Below are positions 12,701 to 25,449 of a stretch of 64,000 nt of DNA, piece by piece. How positions within the stretch are numbered: the stretch's first letter is position 1; every line of letters starts with the position of its first letter. The notes below the pieces were generated by a model. It was not told the origin of the DNA. It did not search any database and saw only the letters and a program-made list of their open reading frames with translations. Location: contig NC_016472.1 in NCBI RefSeq assembly GCF_000226095.1, positions 10,416,001 to 10,480,000 of the forward strand, in the 5' to 3' direction. The stretch is from Thermothelomyces thermophilus ATCC 42464. Taxonomy: Eukaryota; Ascomycota; Sordariomycetes; Sordariales; Chaetomiaceae. The translations under genes and the position numbers were made by a program.

Positions 12701-14000
12701 ATCGGCGGTTTGGCTTATTCCTCCTATTATATCGTTATTATCGTTTTACTACTTCTTCTAGAGTCTGTAGTGGTCTATCTACTACTGCTCGTCTCTTACG
12801 GTAGATCTATAAGACATGCCTTCCCTTAAGCATTGTCTATTCGCGATCCTTGTATACTCCCTATCTTGCTAGTCAAATATAACTCCATTCGGGGTCGTAG
12901 GTAGCTACTATTCTTCTAGTTAATGTCTAGGTCGTAATCTTCATACTATAGTAACCCTAATATTATATCTTTATTATCGCCTATATCTACGATGTTAAAT
13001 ACGACTATTATAGTCTTTCTTACTATAGTAATATTAATCGGTTTGGTCTCTCTATATACCTATTATGTCAGAAATGGTCCTTTGACTATACTATGCTTCT
13101 ACTTCATTCTCTAGAGTATCTATAGCTAATTTACAAGCGTCGGCGAAATCAGGTTTATCTCTGCTCTACTGTCTACTAGTACAAGCATTTCGTGCTGTTT
13201 CTATTATGCTGTTATCTATAGTCGCTTATCGTGCCGTCGTCATCTAAAGATCGTAGCGACTTCCTATATTTCTGCCGGGAGGTCCTAAGATAGTGGTCTC
13301 TTGCGGCAGTTCCTCCTATACTATGCTATTACTCGCCACTATGCAGGCGTTAATGGTTTTCGGGCCCCTTGAAGGGCCCTAACCCATTTCCTAGGTTAGT
13401 ACTAACCTCTTTAGTTATTTAGCTAATAGTAGCTTCGTCAATTATACTTATCTCTATAAGCCATTAGGTACTTATAGTTTCCTACTATTAGGTCTATTCT
13501 GCTTTCTATCGTACGTACCATAGCTTTATCTAAAGCTCCTAAATTCGCAATTTCTTTTCGTCTACGTAATAAAGGTAATCGTTACTCCAGCATAAGTCCT
13601 ATATATCTCGTCCCATTCTATAGTACCTAGGCTAGGCCCGTTTTGGAACTATCGTAATGCTTTCTAGACTCTAGTCTTTAATCTTCTAGAGCAATTCGGC
13701 CGCTCTATTTCCTACATCGTAGACCTATTCCACAGGGCGTAAGCTTCCGTCCTCATTTTCTTGTCAGGTCGGCCAGTAGTTGTTCTCGAATTTATCGCGG
13801 AAGTGGTATCGGCATTTGTATGCTATATACTAGAACTAGGGCACTTACATATGTGCCTCGTGTCGAGGGTATAGTCGCGTGGCGTTGCCTAGGAGGTATT
13901 GGAATTCTCTCCTAAATCCTTCCCACTGTATGTAGACCGTAGGTACTCTAATGCTAAGGTAGGAGTGTTTCTTCTAGTAGCTTTCCTATATATGCTTGTC
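9650..14000 (-). pseudogene. Chromovirus A Pol polyprotein (PR-RT-RH-IN-chromodomain), inactivated
   Basis: Domains in minus-strand order: aspartic protease near 13,200-13,120 (LVDSRAEINLISP; family VDSGA); reverse transcriptase about 12,420-11,850, with MPKKDGKL, a YxNYWQLN-like motif and an intact YLDDILIFS at 12,004-11,973; RNase H about 11,600-11,250; integrase about 11,120-10,060; and a C-terminal chromodomain at about 9,850-9,700 (DIKEILDLRIINREL-YLVK-LNF-LEDS-E). The chromodomain places it among the chromoviruses, whose integrases are guided to modified histones. Many in-frame TAG/TAA codons from RIP make it non-functional. Confidence 0.85.
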
Positions 14001-14389
14001 TTTTCCGCAGTTCGCGTATATAAACTAATATTCTAGGTTCTATACGTCATTACTAAGTTGCTAATCGTCAAAATACTTGGTATAGATATCAGGTCTATTA
14101 TATACTATAAGCTGTTTTCCTTTAATAGTTTCTATAATATATTAAAGTTCCCTCGTCTTGTCCCTTATCTCGTTACTCTATTAGGCAAGTTAAGTCAAAC
14201 GTTTATCCTGTTCATGTAGTTCCATATTAAGCCGGAAAACTTCGTTATAGTACCCTTTGATTTATTCCTAGAGGAATAGAATATTAGGTCTAGGTCTTTC
14301 GGTTCCTTAGGTATCGGTTGTCTACGATCTATCCTACCTCTATATAATTATAAAACCCCACTGTCTCAAGGCTAGGAGAGTCGAAATTA

Positions 14390-15611
14390 GTAGTACGTAC
14401 TCTCCGGCCGTGTCCTATTCGGCAAGACCTATCTCTAGGTCTATAGTAACTAGTTCAGAGTATAGTACTTGTCCGTCTTCTCTATTGCCATCGTGTCCGA
14501 AACTGTCTATGTCGCTATCCTTGTCTTCGTAGCTCGTGGCTACTATTTTGGTAACGTTCTTGGTGGTTTCGTCAATATCTGCGATTTCTTTTCCAGGGAC
14601 TAGCTTCCACTCTTTCTTCGGGCTTCGACATTCTCGCTTATAGTGCCCTTTCTTTCTACAGTTATAGTAGATAATATTAGACTTGTCTTTGGTCGTCTTC
14701 TTCCGGTCCTGCTTCTACGCTATATCTATATCTATAGCTCCAGGGTACGTCCTATATAAGGTACTAGCGTACGTTCGTTTTTTCTTGTCGTTAGCTTTAA
14801 CTATGGTTCCGTTTATTCGACCTCGTTTCTACTACTCTCGTATATAGAGCCGATCATCAATTCTGATAGCCTGTACGATATATTTATCTAGAGTCTTAGG
14901 CCGATTATACTTATATAGCTTGTCTTTAACCTTTTTCTTTAGGCCGTTATAGAACAATTATATTAATACCTTATCGTTAAGCTAAGACTTAAATATGTCC
15001 TATCTAAACTATATAGCGTAGGAGGCTACTAACTTAGTCTATCAGAGATTAGTAAGTCTTTCTTATATATTAATTTTCTTGTCTTTGTCGCTAAAAACCT
15101 TCCGAAGCTCTTCTTCGAAACGGTCGTAGGACTAAAAGACTACCTATATAAACGCGTCTTAGTCGTCTTTATCTTCCTTAGTAAGATAGTCATTCTATAT
15201 AAGCTCGAACCATCTAAGTACCTTGCCCTCTAGTCTCGTAACTATATAAAGGACTTTAGCTTTATCATCTAGGAACTTGTTATTATTAATCCAGAAATAG
15301 GATCAGAGGTTTATTAAGAATTCTATAAGATCCTCCTTAGTTTCTCTATATTTGCTAGGTAGTTCGATCTTGATACGGCTTACTTTAATAGCCTCAAGTG
15401 TCTCGATTTTGGCGTAGGCCTCGTTAATTAATTTCTACGAATACTTTTTACCGTTCTCGAGTTCCTTGATTCGAGCTTAAGCAGCCTTATCTCTCTAGTC
15501 CAACTCCTAGATCTGCTGCTAGAGTTAACAAAGCTAAGCGAGCAGTTATTCGGCCGTAACGTTGGTAGCCATATCGGTATCGAGGTCGAGGTTACCTCCG
15601 TTCTGAACCAT
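14390..15611 (-). pseudogene. Chromovirus A Gag, inactivated
   Basis: The frame starts at an ATG at 15,611 (MVQNGGNLDLDTDMATN), just inside the 5' LTR. It continues through a Gln/Leu-rich helical segment (LLAQLCQLQQQI-like after undoing Trp/Gln stops), a capsid-like region (SRIKIELPSKYRETKEDL...) and a CCHC zinc knuckle at about 14,680-14,630 (YYNCRKKGHYKREC). These are the expected parts of a retrotransposon nucleocapsid protein. Stop codons of the TAG/TAA type interrupt it. Confidence 0.8.
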
Positions 15612-15638
15612 GACAGAACAAAGGGAGTGGTAATAACG

Positions 15639-16085
15639 TGTAATAAACCTAACTTAGACTTCTTCTAAAAGGGTTCAGATGAAGGTAGATTAGGCAGAAC
15701 TAGTAAGCAGGTCGTCTAAGGGATTTGGTAAAGCTAAAAGGTTTATAATAATACTAAAGTTATCTCTTATAGTAATTAGTAATACCTAGTATAAGTACTA
15801 TAATTGTGATTATTACTACTAGTAAACTCTTAGAGTCTACCAAACGAGTGACTAGCTAGCTATATATATATAATTTGCTTATCCCTCTTTAATAGTTATC
15901 ATTAGTACCATTTCTCCTTTTACTCCGTGATTCCGCGTTGTCAACGGTGACATGTTATTATCACTAGTGAAGACCTTAGTCTTAGCGGTGATAATCTTCT
16001 GATTGGTTTGTTAAGTGATTGGCTGTCGGAATGTCCCGCGTCCTGGCTATAGCCTGCTAGGCCGTCTATATGCTTGTCTGTGACA
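15639..16085 (-). repeat. 5' LTR of chromovirus A (type A)
   Basis: Ends are TGTAATAAAC and CTGTGACA on the plus strand. It is full-length and homologous to the LTR at 8,491-8,937. The base after it (16,086) is the interior of element D, in the pol region antisense to copy A around 12,830, showing that this LTR end inserted into D. Confidence 0.9.
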
Positions 16086-19000
16086 ACGATGCTTAGGGGA
16101 AGGCATATCCTATAGATCTACCGTAAGAGACAGATAGTGGTAGACAGACTACTATAGACTCTAGAAGAGGTAGTATAACGATATTAATATCGCGATAGGA
16201 GGAACGAGCTAAACCGCCGATAGCTATTCTCTCCGTTAACGAATACAGAGCACTATAATAGGAGTAGTAGGTTAAGACAAGAGAAATCGCTAGTATCGCT
16301 ATAGACGGAACCAAGTTTGTATACTATTAGAAAACCGAGAGACAAGACAAGACTAGGGAAGTACTGAAAGAATATAAAGGATACCTAGCATTTGAACCGA
16401 AGTATCTAGAAGGACTACTAGAATACGGCCTATAGGATCACGAGATCAAGCTTAAGGAAGGAGTATAACTAAAGTTCTTTAAGATCTATTATATAAGCCA
16501 GACTTAGAACGAAGAACTTAAGTAATATTTGGAGGAAAACCTTTAAAGAGGATATATCTGCCTATTAATATCGCTAGTAGGCTACCTAATTCTATTTATA
16601 CCTAAGAAAGACAGAAAGCTATAATTATATGTTAACTATTAGTAACTTAACAAATAGACCGTGAAAAACTAATACCTGTTACCGTTAATCTTATAGCTCC
16701 GAGATTAGTTAACAAGAGCCTAATATTTTACATGTCTTAACTTGCTATCGGCCTATAACTATATATAGATCAAAGAAGGCAACGAGTGGAAAACGGCCTT
16801 TAGGATACCCTATAGCCACTACAAGTACCTTGTTATGCCATTCGGACTTATAAATGCGCTAGTAACATTCTAAGCCCTAATTGATCAAGCTATCCGACCC
16901 TTTCTCGACAAATTTACAGTATATTATCTCGACAATATACTTATCTTCTCTAAGATAATAGATAAACATCGGAAGCATATAAAAGCAATGCTAGACACGC
17001 TACACGTATACAAACTATCGGTTAACAAGGAAAAGAGCAAATTCCACATTAGGAAAACGGTGTTTTTAGGATATAAGATATCCCTAGGACAAATTTAAAT
17101 AGAACCTTTAAAGGTTAAAGCTATTAAGAATTAGCCATAACTAATATTAGTCACGGAAGTACAAAGCTTCATTAGATTTACAAACTTCTACCAGATATTT
17201 ATTAGGAACTTTAGAGCGATTATACGACCTTTATACAAACTTACTAGAAAGAACGCTAAATTCCAATGGAAAGAATAGTACAAGCAAGCATTTACGTAGA
17301 TCTGCGACGCCATTACTAAAGATCTAGTACTAGTACTACTAGACCCTAAGAAGCCATTTTAGGTAGAAACGGACGCTTTAGACTACGCCATCAGAGGATA
17401 ATTAGGATAACGAGACAGACAAGGAAAGCTATATCCTATAGCCTTCTTTTTAAAGAAGCTCGATAGACTATGTCTTAATTATCTAATCCATAACAAGGAA
17501 CTACTTGCGATTGTCGAAGCTTTTAGGGAATAGCGACTATACCTTAGTGGTACGATTAAACTAGTACAAGTATATATAGATTATGAGAACTTATAATACT
17601 TTACAATAATAAAGGAACTTAATAGACAACAAATACAATAGGTAGAATTCCTTATAGAATTCAACTTTAAGATCTACTATAAGAAGGGCAAAGAGAACAT
17701 ACGAGCAGATATCTTAAGCCGATAAACAGATTATATAGAAGGATGAATGGAAATAATACTACTATTATTTAAGGAACAAATAGATAGAACGCTATATTAC
17801 AAAACGTAGACACCTGTAGAAGATAATCCACTTAACTCGTTCCTAGAGTATTACATAATCTTTCGAGAAGAAAGGATTAACGAGACGTAGTATTAAGTAA
17901 TACCTAGACTAGTAGTATCTAATAGAGTAAAAGAAAGAGATAGGAAACTCTAGTACCGAGGCAAAGCATATATCTACGACAGGGATCAATAGCTATAAAT
18001 GATTCGAGAACTCTATAAGTCGAAACTCGGAGGATATAAAGGAGTTACGAAGACTATTACATAAGTTAAGAAATATTACGACTTTCTATAGTTAATGGTA
18101 CGAGTTAAGGAAGTCGTATAAAACTACGACATCTATAATCGAAGCAAGATAGTACGATATAAGCTATATAGGCTACTTTAGCCATTGCTAATAGCTAATA
18201 AACTATAGAGTTTAGTTACGATAGACTTCATTACGAAGCTACTAGAATCTAAAGACACGGCTACAAGAGTAATCTACGACAGTATTCTTACTATAGTAGA
18301 TTGCCTAACTAAATAGGTATACTTCTTTCCCTATAAGGAGTCCTAGACAGCGGAATAGTTAGTAGACGTAATCTATTGGCAAGTTACATTAGTATATGCT
18401 TAGCCATAAGAATAGATTACCGATAGAGATACCAAGTTCGTATCAAAGTTCTAGCAAGCGTTAATATAGCAATTAGGCATTAATAGTAAGCTATTAATAG
18501 TATATTACCTATAGACTAATAGACAAATAGAGCGACTAAACTAAGTTATTAAGCAATATCTCCGTTCTTATGTTAACTACTAATAAGACGACTAGGTCAT
18601 GCTATTACCAATAGTATAACTCGCTTACAATATAATACTAACAGAAACGACCAAAGTCATACCGTTCTTCGCGAACTATAGATATAAAGCAGACCTTAGG
18701 CAAGGACTAGAGGTCATAGTGCCAAGAGCAGCAGTCAAAGCGGAACAAATGTACGTACTATATGAAAAGCTCAAAAAAAAACTCGAGTTTGTCAAGACTA
18801 GAATAAAGAACTACTACGACAAATATAGGCTCGAGGGACCTTACCTAGAGAGGGGAGACAAAGTCTACCTAATCGTATGAAACTTACGAACCAAATAACT
18901 AAGTATAAAGCTAGACTTTAAGAAGGTCAGACCCTTCGTTATCAAAGAACGAATTTCGACATCTAACCACTAACTATCGTTACCGTTATCTATATAACTA

Positions 19001-19280
19001 TAGATGGATATTTTTCATATTTTACTTCTCAAACCAGCACCAAAGAACGCTAAAGTTGCTATATATATCGAAGTAGAGAACAAAGAGGAAGAATAGGACG
19101 TCAAAGAAATTCTAGATTTACGTATTATTAATAGGGAACTATAGTACCTAGTTAAATAGCTTAATTTCGGACTAGAAGACAACTTATAGGAACCTGTTAA
19201 GAATTTAAACTGCCCTAAGAAACTAGAACAGTTCTATCGGCAGAACCTAGATCGGCTAAAGGTAAACCTAGGATAGAACC
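16086..19280 (+). pseudogene. Chromovirus D Pol, 5'-truncated and RIP-inactivated
   Basis: The plus frame includes a pre-RT segment, reverse transcriptase (about 16,500-17,100), RNase H (about 17,330-17,720), integrase (about 17,880-18,900) and a well preserved chromodomain at 19,095-19,270 (DVKEILDLRIINREL, YLVK, LEDN, EPVKNLNCPKKLEQFY). The second catalytic Asp of RT is Asn. Numerous TAG/TAA codons fit RIP. The chromodomain end overlaps the 3' end of an opposite-strand gene at 19,197. Confidence 0.8.
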
Positions 19281-19790
19281 AAAAATAGTGCCCTAGTTAA
19301 TAACGTTAACGCTACTATTAAGTTATATAACGGCCCCTGATTCCTGCTATTCTACCGCCTCTAATTCGTCTAGATTCGACAAACCCTGTATAACTATATC
19401 TGCCCCCTTCTCTACTAGGAACTCTTATTATTTATAGACCCGAGTTAGACGGGCTAACGCCTTAGAAGCTTTATATTAATATTCTTATAACAAGGCTTCG
19501 GCCTCTTTCTCTTTAGCCTTTAAACGACGTTACTCGCGTATAATACAATCTACTACGTCATAATCAGAGACATGCTCTCGTAAGGAAATAGAAACTTACA
19601 AGAAGAAACTAGAACACCGGAACTATTATAAGCACAACCCTAACGTACGTAAGCCTTACAGTGACGAGATTTTTTAATCATTTTATATACTTGGTTATAC
19701 TCTACGTAATAGGAACATACCATCATTACGAACCCGTAATCAGAAATAAACTAAGCTAAACACTTACAATAAATAGATACTAGGGATCTA
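19197..19790 (-). pseudogene. Opposite-strand Zn2Cys6-like/coiled-coil accessory gene of chromovirus D
   Basis: Minus-strand counterpart of the genes at 9,064-9,726 and 30,351-31,008, diverged in sequence but with the same plan. The N-terminal part keeps CLAQFISDYGFVMMVCS. Undoing RIP-type Tyr-for-Cys changes gives C-x2-C-x6-C-x8-C-x2-C-x6-C, the spacing of GAL4-type zinc clusters. The intron (19,599-19,553, 47 bp) has an intact GTAAGT donor and a TAG acceptor at the same position as in the other copies. Exon 2 is charged (RRLKAKEKEAEALL) and ends with the shared EFLVEKGAD, LDELEAVE and GSILGFTLADLGS blocks. The start codon is not clear. The function is unknown. Confidence 0.6.
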
Positions 19791-19936
19791 TACGCGTTAG
19801 ATAGTATAATTGACAGTACGAAGGGTAACAAGGGGCTAAAGAGAAAAATACGTACAAGGAATACAAGGGATGTTAGCGCTATTTAAGACGACCTAAAGAG
19901 GGCTTTCGGGTCAAAAGCCTTGGAGGGAGGGCATCG

Positions 19937-20360
19937 TATCACGGAAATATATATATAGATGCCGCCTGAGCCACTAGCACAAATGGGCTAATCAAGTCGA
20001 AGGAACGAAAGGACTAATTACAATATAGGAAGCATAGTGATCACTACGCTTACCAGTGATCAGGGTAATCACCACCATACGATCACTTACGATCACCGTG
20101 ATTAGGAATAATCACTAGAATTATATATATATGTAGATAGTCACTTGTTACGGTAGACTCTAAGAGTTTACTAGTGATAGCAACCCTTATAATCATAGTA
20201 CTTATACCAAGCATCGTTGTTGACTACTGTGAGAGACAACTCTAGTGTTGTTGTAAACCCTTTGGCTTCACTAAATCCCTCAGACGACCTGCCTGCTTGT
20301 CCCGCTCAATCTACCTTCGTCTAAACCCTTTTAGAAAAAGTCTAAGTTAGGTTCGTTACA
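19937..20360 (+). repeat. 3' LTR of chromovirus D (type B)
   Basis: Begins TATCACGG (RIP form of TGTCACGG) and ends GTTCGTTACA. Its second half matches the type-A LTRs, but its first half (U3) is unrelated to them. The U3 carries repeated GATCAC/AATCAC motifs at 20,036-20,115, followed by a TA-repeat TATA-like box near 20,120-20,135. The same LTR type flanks element F at 25,450-25,877. Confidence 0.88.
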
Positions 20361-23300
20361 ATTACGTCTGCTAACTATTTAGCTATCTAGAACTCTTTAT
20401 AGGGAAAGAAGTATACCTATTTAGTTAGGCGATTTACTATAGTAAGAATACTATTGTAGATTACTCCTATAGCTATATCCTTAGATTCTAGTAGCTTTGT
20501 AATAAAGTCTATTATAACTAAACTCTATAGTTTATTAGCTATTAGCAGTGGCTAAAGTAGCCTATATAGCTTATATCGTACCGTTTTGCTTCGATTGCAA
20601 ATGTCGTAGTTCTATACGACTTCCTTAACTCGTACCGTTAACTATAGAAAGTCGTAGTGTTTCCTAACTTGTACGACAGTCTTCGTAACTCCTTTATATC
20701 CTCTAAGTTTCGACTTATAGAGTTCTTAAATCATTCGTAGCTATTAATCCCCGTTATAGATATATACTTTGCCTTAGTACTAGAGTTTTCTATCTCTTTC
20801 TTCTACTTCGTTAGGTACTACTAGTCTAGGTGCTACTTAATACTATGTCTCGTTAATCCTTTCTTCTTGAAAGATTACGTAATATTCTAGGAACGAGTCA
20901 AGTAGATCATCTTCTATAGGTGTCTACGTTTCGTAATGTAACGTTCCGTCTATTTGTTCCTTGAATAACGGTAGTGTTATTTCCGTTCGTCCTTCCGTGT
21001 AATCCGTTCGTCGGCTTAAGATGTCTGCTTATACGTTTTCTTTGCCCTTCTTATAGTGGATCTCAAAGTTAAATTCTATAAGGAATTCTGCCTATTGTAT
21101 TTGTTATCCGTTAAGCTCCTTTGTCGTTATAAAGTATCGTAAATTCTTGTAATCTATATACACTTGTACTAGTTTAATTATACCGCTAAGGTATAGTCGC
21201 CATTCCTTAAAAGCTTTAATAATTACAAGTAGTTCCTTGTCGTAGATCGGATAATTAAGACGTAATCTATTAAGCTTCTTTAAAAAGAAGGCTATAGGAT
21301 GTAGCTTTCCTTATTTGTCTTGTTATCCTAATTATCCTCTAATAGTATAGTCTAAAGCGTCTGTTTCTACCTCAAATGGCTTCTTAGGATTTAGTAATAC
21401 TAGTACTAGATCTTTAGTAATAATATCGTAGATCTACGTAAATGCTTGCTCGTACTATTCTTCCTATTAGAATTTAGCGTTCTTCTTAGTAAGTTTATAT
21501 AAAGGTCGTACAATTGCTCTGAAATTTCTAATAAACATCCGGTAGAAGTTTGTAAATCCGATGAAGCTTTATATTTCTATAACTAACATTAGTCATAGCT
21601 AATTCTTAATAGCTTTAACCTTTAAAGGTTCCATCCGGATTCATCCTAAGAATATTTCGTATCCTAAAAACACCGTTTTCCTAATATAGAATTCGCTCTT
21701 TTCCTTATTAACTAATAGTTTATACGTATATAGCGTGTCTAGCACTGCTTTTACGTACTTCCGGTGTTAGTTTATTATCTTAGAGAAGATAAGTATATTG
21801 TCGAGATAATATACCGCAAATTTATCGAGAAAGGGTCGGATAGCTTGATCAATTAGGGCTTAGAACGTTACCGGCGCGTTCGTAAGTCCGAATAGCATGA
21901 CGAGGTACTTATAGTAGCTATAGGGTGTCCTAAAGGCCGTTTTCTACTCGTCGCCTTCTTTGATCTATATATAGTTATAGACCGATGGCAAGTCAAGACG
22001 CGTAAAATATTAGGCTCCTGCTAACTGATCTTCGAGCCGTAAGATTAGCGGTAACGGGTATCGGTTTTTCACGGTCTATTTATTAAGTTACTTATAGTTA
22101 ACGTATAACTATAGCTTTCTATCTTTCTTAGGCACAAATAGGATTAGGTAGCCTACTAGCGATGTCAATAGGTAGATATGTCCTCTTTGAAAGTTCTCCT
22201 CCAAATATCGCTTAAGTTCTTCATTCTATATCTAGCTTATATAATAGATCTTAAAGAACTTTAGTCGTACTACTTCCTTAAGCTTAATCTTGTAATCCTA
22301 TAGGCCGTATTCTAATAATCCTTTTAGATGCTTCGGTTCGAATGCTAGGTATCCTTTATATTCTTTTAGTACTTCCCTAGTTTTATCTTGTCTCTTGGTT
22401 TTCTAATAGTATACGAACTTAGTTCTATCTATAGCGATACTAGCGATTTCTCCTGTCTTAACCTACTACTCCAATTATAGTGCTCCGCATTTATTAACGG
22501 AGAGAATAGCTATCGGCGGTTTGGCTTGTTCCTCCTATTACGATATCGATATCGTTGTACTGCCTCTTCTAGAGTCTATAGTAGTCTATCTACTACTATC
22601 CGTCTCTTATAGTAGATCTGTAAGATATACCTTCCCTTAAGTATCGTCCGCTCGCGATCCTTATACACTCCCTATCTCGTTAGTCAAATACGACTCCGTT
22701 TAGGGTCATAGGTAGCTACTATTCTTCTAGCTAATGTCTAGGTTATAATTTTTATACTATAGTAACTCTAATATTATATCTTTATCGTTACCTATATCTA
22801 TAATACTAAATATAACTATTATAATCTTTCCTACTATAGTAATATCGATTGGTTTAGTCTCTCTATATACTTATTACATCGGAAATGGCCCTTTGACTAT
22901 GCTATGCTTCCGCTTCATTCTCTAGGGTATCTATAGCTAATTCACAAGTATCGGCGAAATCAGGTTCATCTCTACTCTACTATCTACTAGTACAAGTATT
23001 TCGTGCTATTTCTATTATACTATTATCTATAGTCGCTTGTCTTACCGCTATTATCTAAAGATTACGGCAATTTCCTATGTTTCTGCCGGGAGGTCTTAAT
23101 ATAGTAGTCTCTTACGCTAGTTCCTCCTATACTATGCTACTACTTGCCGTTACACGGGCGTTAATAGTTTCTAGGCCCCTCGAAGGGCCCTGACCCGTTT
23201 CCTAGGTTAGTGCTAACCTCTTCGGTTATTTGGCTAATAGCAGCTTCGTTAATCGTGCTCATTTCCGTAAGCTATTAAGTGCTTACAGCTTCCTACTATT

Positions 23301-25422
23301 AAGTCTATTCTGCTTTTCGTTATATATACTATAGCTTTATCTAAAGCTCCCGAATTCGCAATTTCTTTTTATCCGCGTAATAGAGGTAATCGTTGCTCTA
23401 GTATAAGTCCTATATATCTCGTCCTATTCTGTAGTACCTAGGCTAGGCTCGTTTTAGAACTATTATAATGCCTTCTAGATCGTAGGCTTCGATCTTCTAG
23501 AGTAATTCGGCCGCTCTATTTCCTATATCGTAGACCTATTCTATAGGGCGGAGGCTTCTGTCCTCATTTCCTTGTCAAGTCGGCCAGTAATTATTTTCGA
23601 ATTTGTCGCAGCAGTGATATCAGCATTTGTATACTATACATTAGAACTAAGGCACTTGCATATATACCTTATATCAAGGGTATAGTCACGTGACGTCGCC
23701 TAGGAGGTATTAGAATTCTTTCCTAAATCCTTCCTACTATATATAGACCGTAGGTACTCTAATGCTAAAGTAGGAGTGTTTCTTCTAGTAGCTTCCCTAT
23801 ATATGCTCGTCTTTTCCGCGGGTTGTATATATAAACTAGTATTCTAGGTTCTATACGTCGTTACTAAGTTACTAGTCGTCAAGGTACTTGGCGTAGCTAT
23901 TAGGCCTATTATATATTATAGGCTGTCTTCCTTTAATGGTTTCTACAATATGTCGGAGTTTCTTTGTTTCGTCCCTTATCTTATCGCTCTACCAGGCAAG
24001 TCGAGTTAAGCGTCTATCCTATTCGTATAGTTCCGTGTTAAGTCGGAAAACTTCATTGTAGTACCATTTAATTCGTTCCTAGAGGAATAGAACATTAGGT
24101 CCGGGTCTTTCGATTCCTTAGGTATCAGTTGTCTACGATCTATCCTACCTCTATATAACCATAAAACCCTACTACCTTAAGGCTAGGAGAATCGAAATTA
24201 GTAGTGTATATTCACCTACCGTATCCTATTCGGCAAGACCTATCTCTAGGTCTATAGTAACTAGTTTAGAGTACGGTGCTTGTTTATTATTACTATTACT
24301 ATTATATCCAAGACTATCTATATTACTACCCCTGTCTTCGTAACTCGTGGCCGCTACTTTGATGACGTCCTTAGTAGTCTTGTCGATAACTATAATTTCC
24401 TTTCTAAGGACTATCTTCTACTCTTTCTTTAGGTTTCGACATTCTTGCTTATAGTGCCCTTTCTTTCTATAGTTATAGTAGGTAATATTAGACTTGTCTT
24501 TAGTCGTCTTCTTCTAGTCCTGCTTTTACGTTACATCTATATCTATAGCTTTAGGGTACGTTCTATACGAGGTACTAACGTACGCTTGCTTTTTCTTGTT
24601 ATTAGCCTTAACTATAGTTCCGTTCATTTGACCTCGTTTCTACTACTCTCGTATATAGAGTTAATCATCGATTCTAATAGCCTATATAATATATTTATCT
24701 AGAGTCTTAGGCTAATTATACTTATATAGCTTATCTTTAACCTTTTCCTTTAAGCTATTATAGAATAGTTATATTAATGCCTTGTCGTTAAGCTAAGACT
24801 TAAGTATATCCTATCTAAACTATATAGTATAGGAGGCTACTAACTTGGTCTATCGGAGATTAGCGAGTCTTTCTTATATATAAATCTTCTTGTCTTTGTC
24901 ACTAAAAACCTTCTAAAGCTCTTCTTTGAAACGGTTATAAGATTAAAAGACTGCCTACGTAAATATATCTCGGTCGTCTTCGTCTTCCTTAGTAAGGTAG
25001 TCATTCTATATAGGCTCGAACTATCTAAGTGCCTTACCCTTTAGTCTTATAGCTATATAGAGAACTTTGGCTTTGTTATCCGGAAACTTGTTATTATTAA
25101 GCCAGAAGTAAGATCAAAGGTTTATTAGGAATCTTATAAGATCCTCCTTAGTTCCTCTATATTTGCTAGGTAGTTCGATCTTAATGTGGCTCGCTTTAGC
25201 GCCCTCGAGTGCCTTGATTTTGGCATAGGCCTCGTTAACCAGTTCCTACAAGTTCTTTTCGCCGTTCTCGAGTTCCTTAATTCGAGCTTAAGCAGCCTTA
25301 TCTCTCTAGTCTAACTCCTAGATTCGCTAATAGAGTTAACTAAGCTAGGTAAACAGCTATTTAGCTATAACGTTAGTAGCTATATCGATGTCAAAGTCAA
25401 AGTCACCTCCGTTCTGAACCAT
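20361..25422 (-). pseudogene. Chromovirus F Gag-Pol, 3'-truncated and RIP-inactivated
   Basis: The gag frame starts at an ATG at 25,422 and ends near 24,200, with the CCHC knuckle near 24,480-24,430. Protease is near 22,990-22,920. Reverse transcriptase is about 22,260-21,680, with the YLDN/DILIF region at 21,818-21,787. RNase H is about 21,420-21,080 and integrase about 20,960-20,361, where it is cut. The sequence is nearly collinear with copies A and C. TAG/TAA codons are frequent. Short open frames on the opposite strand here are shadows. Confidence 0.8.
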
Positions 25423-25449
25423 GATAGAACAAAGGAAGTGATAGTAACG

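Larger units (their letters stand above)
8491..16085 (-). mobile_element. Chromovirus copy A (Ty3/gypsy), two type-A LTRs, no matching target duplication
   Basis: The element is read on the minus strand. LTRs of 447 bp bound it at 8,491-8,937 (3' LTR) and 15,639-16,085 (5' LTR). Internal order is gag (15,611-14,390), aspartic protease, reverse transcriptase, RNase H, integrase and chromodomain, ending near 9,700; an opposite-strand gene (9,064-9,726) lies between pol and the 3' LTR. A purine-rich tract on the coding strand adjoins the 3' LTR (8,941-8,955). Bases flanking the two ends differ (CTAAA on the left, ACGAT on the right). The left flank is the LINE and the right flank is element D, so this is probably a chimera of two sister copies rather than one insertion. 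Confidence 0.85.
16086..20360 (+). mobile_element. Chromovirus copy D, 3' part only (plus strand, type-B LTR)
   Basis: Starts abruptly inside pol, next to the LTR of copy A, and runs through reverse transcriptase (YLDNILIFS at 16,919-16,950), RNase H, integrase and chromodomain. A purine-rich tract (19,919-19,932) and a 3' LTR of 424 bp (19,937-20,360) complete it. The gag, 5' half of pol and 5' LTR are absent from the window. Immediately after the LTR the interior of element F resumes (ATTACGTCTG), so D had inserted into F's integrase region in inverted orientation. Confidence 0.85.

Noticed and set aside
12608-12829. Open frames MVLSIAILAIS-type at 12,608-12,829, 16,314-16,093 and 33,909-34,112
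   Set aside because: They recur because they are the opposite strand of the same stretch of chromovirus pol; their hydrophobic look comes from RIP-biased composition, and the pol frame carries the conserved motifs.
8491-16085. Element A read as a single simple insertion
   Set aside because: The flanks differ (LINE versus element D) and no target duplication is present, so a chimera by recombination or an assembly collapse fits better.
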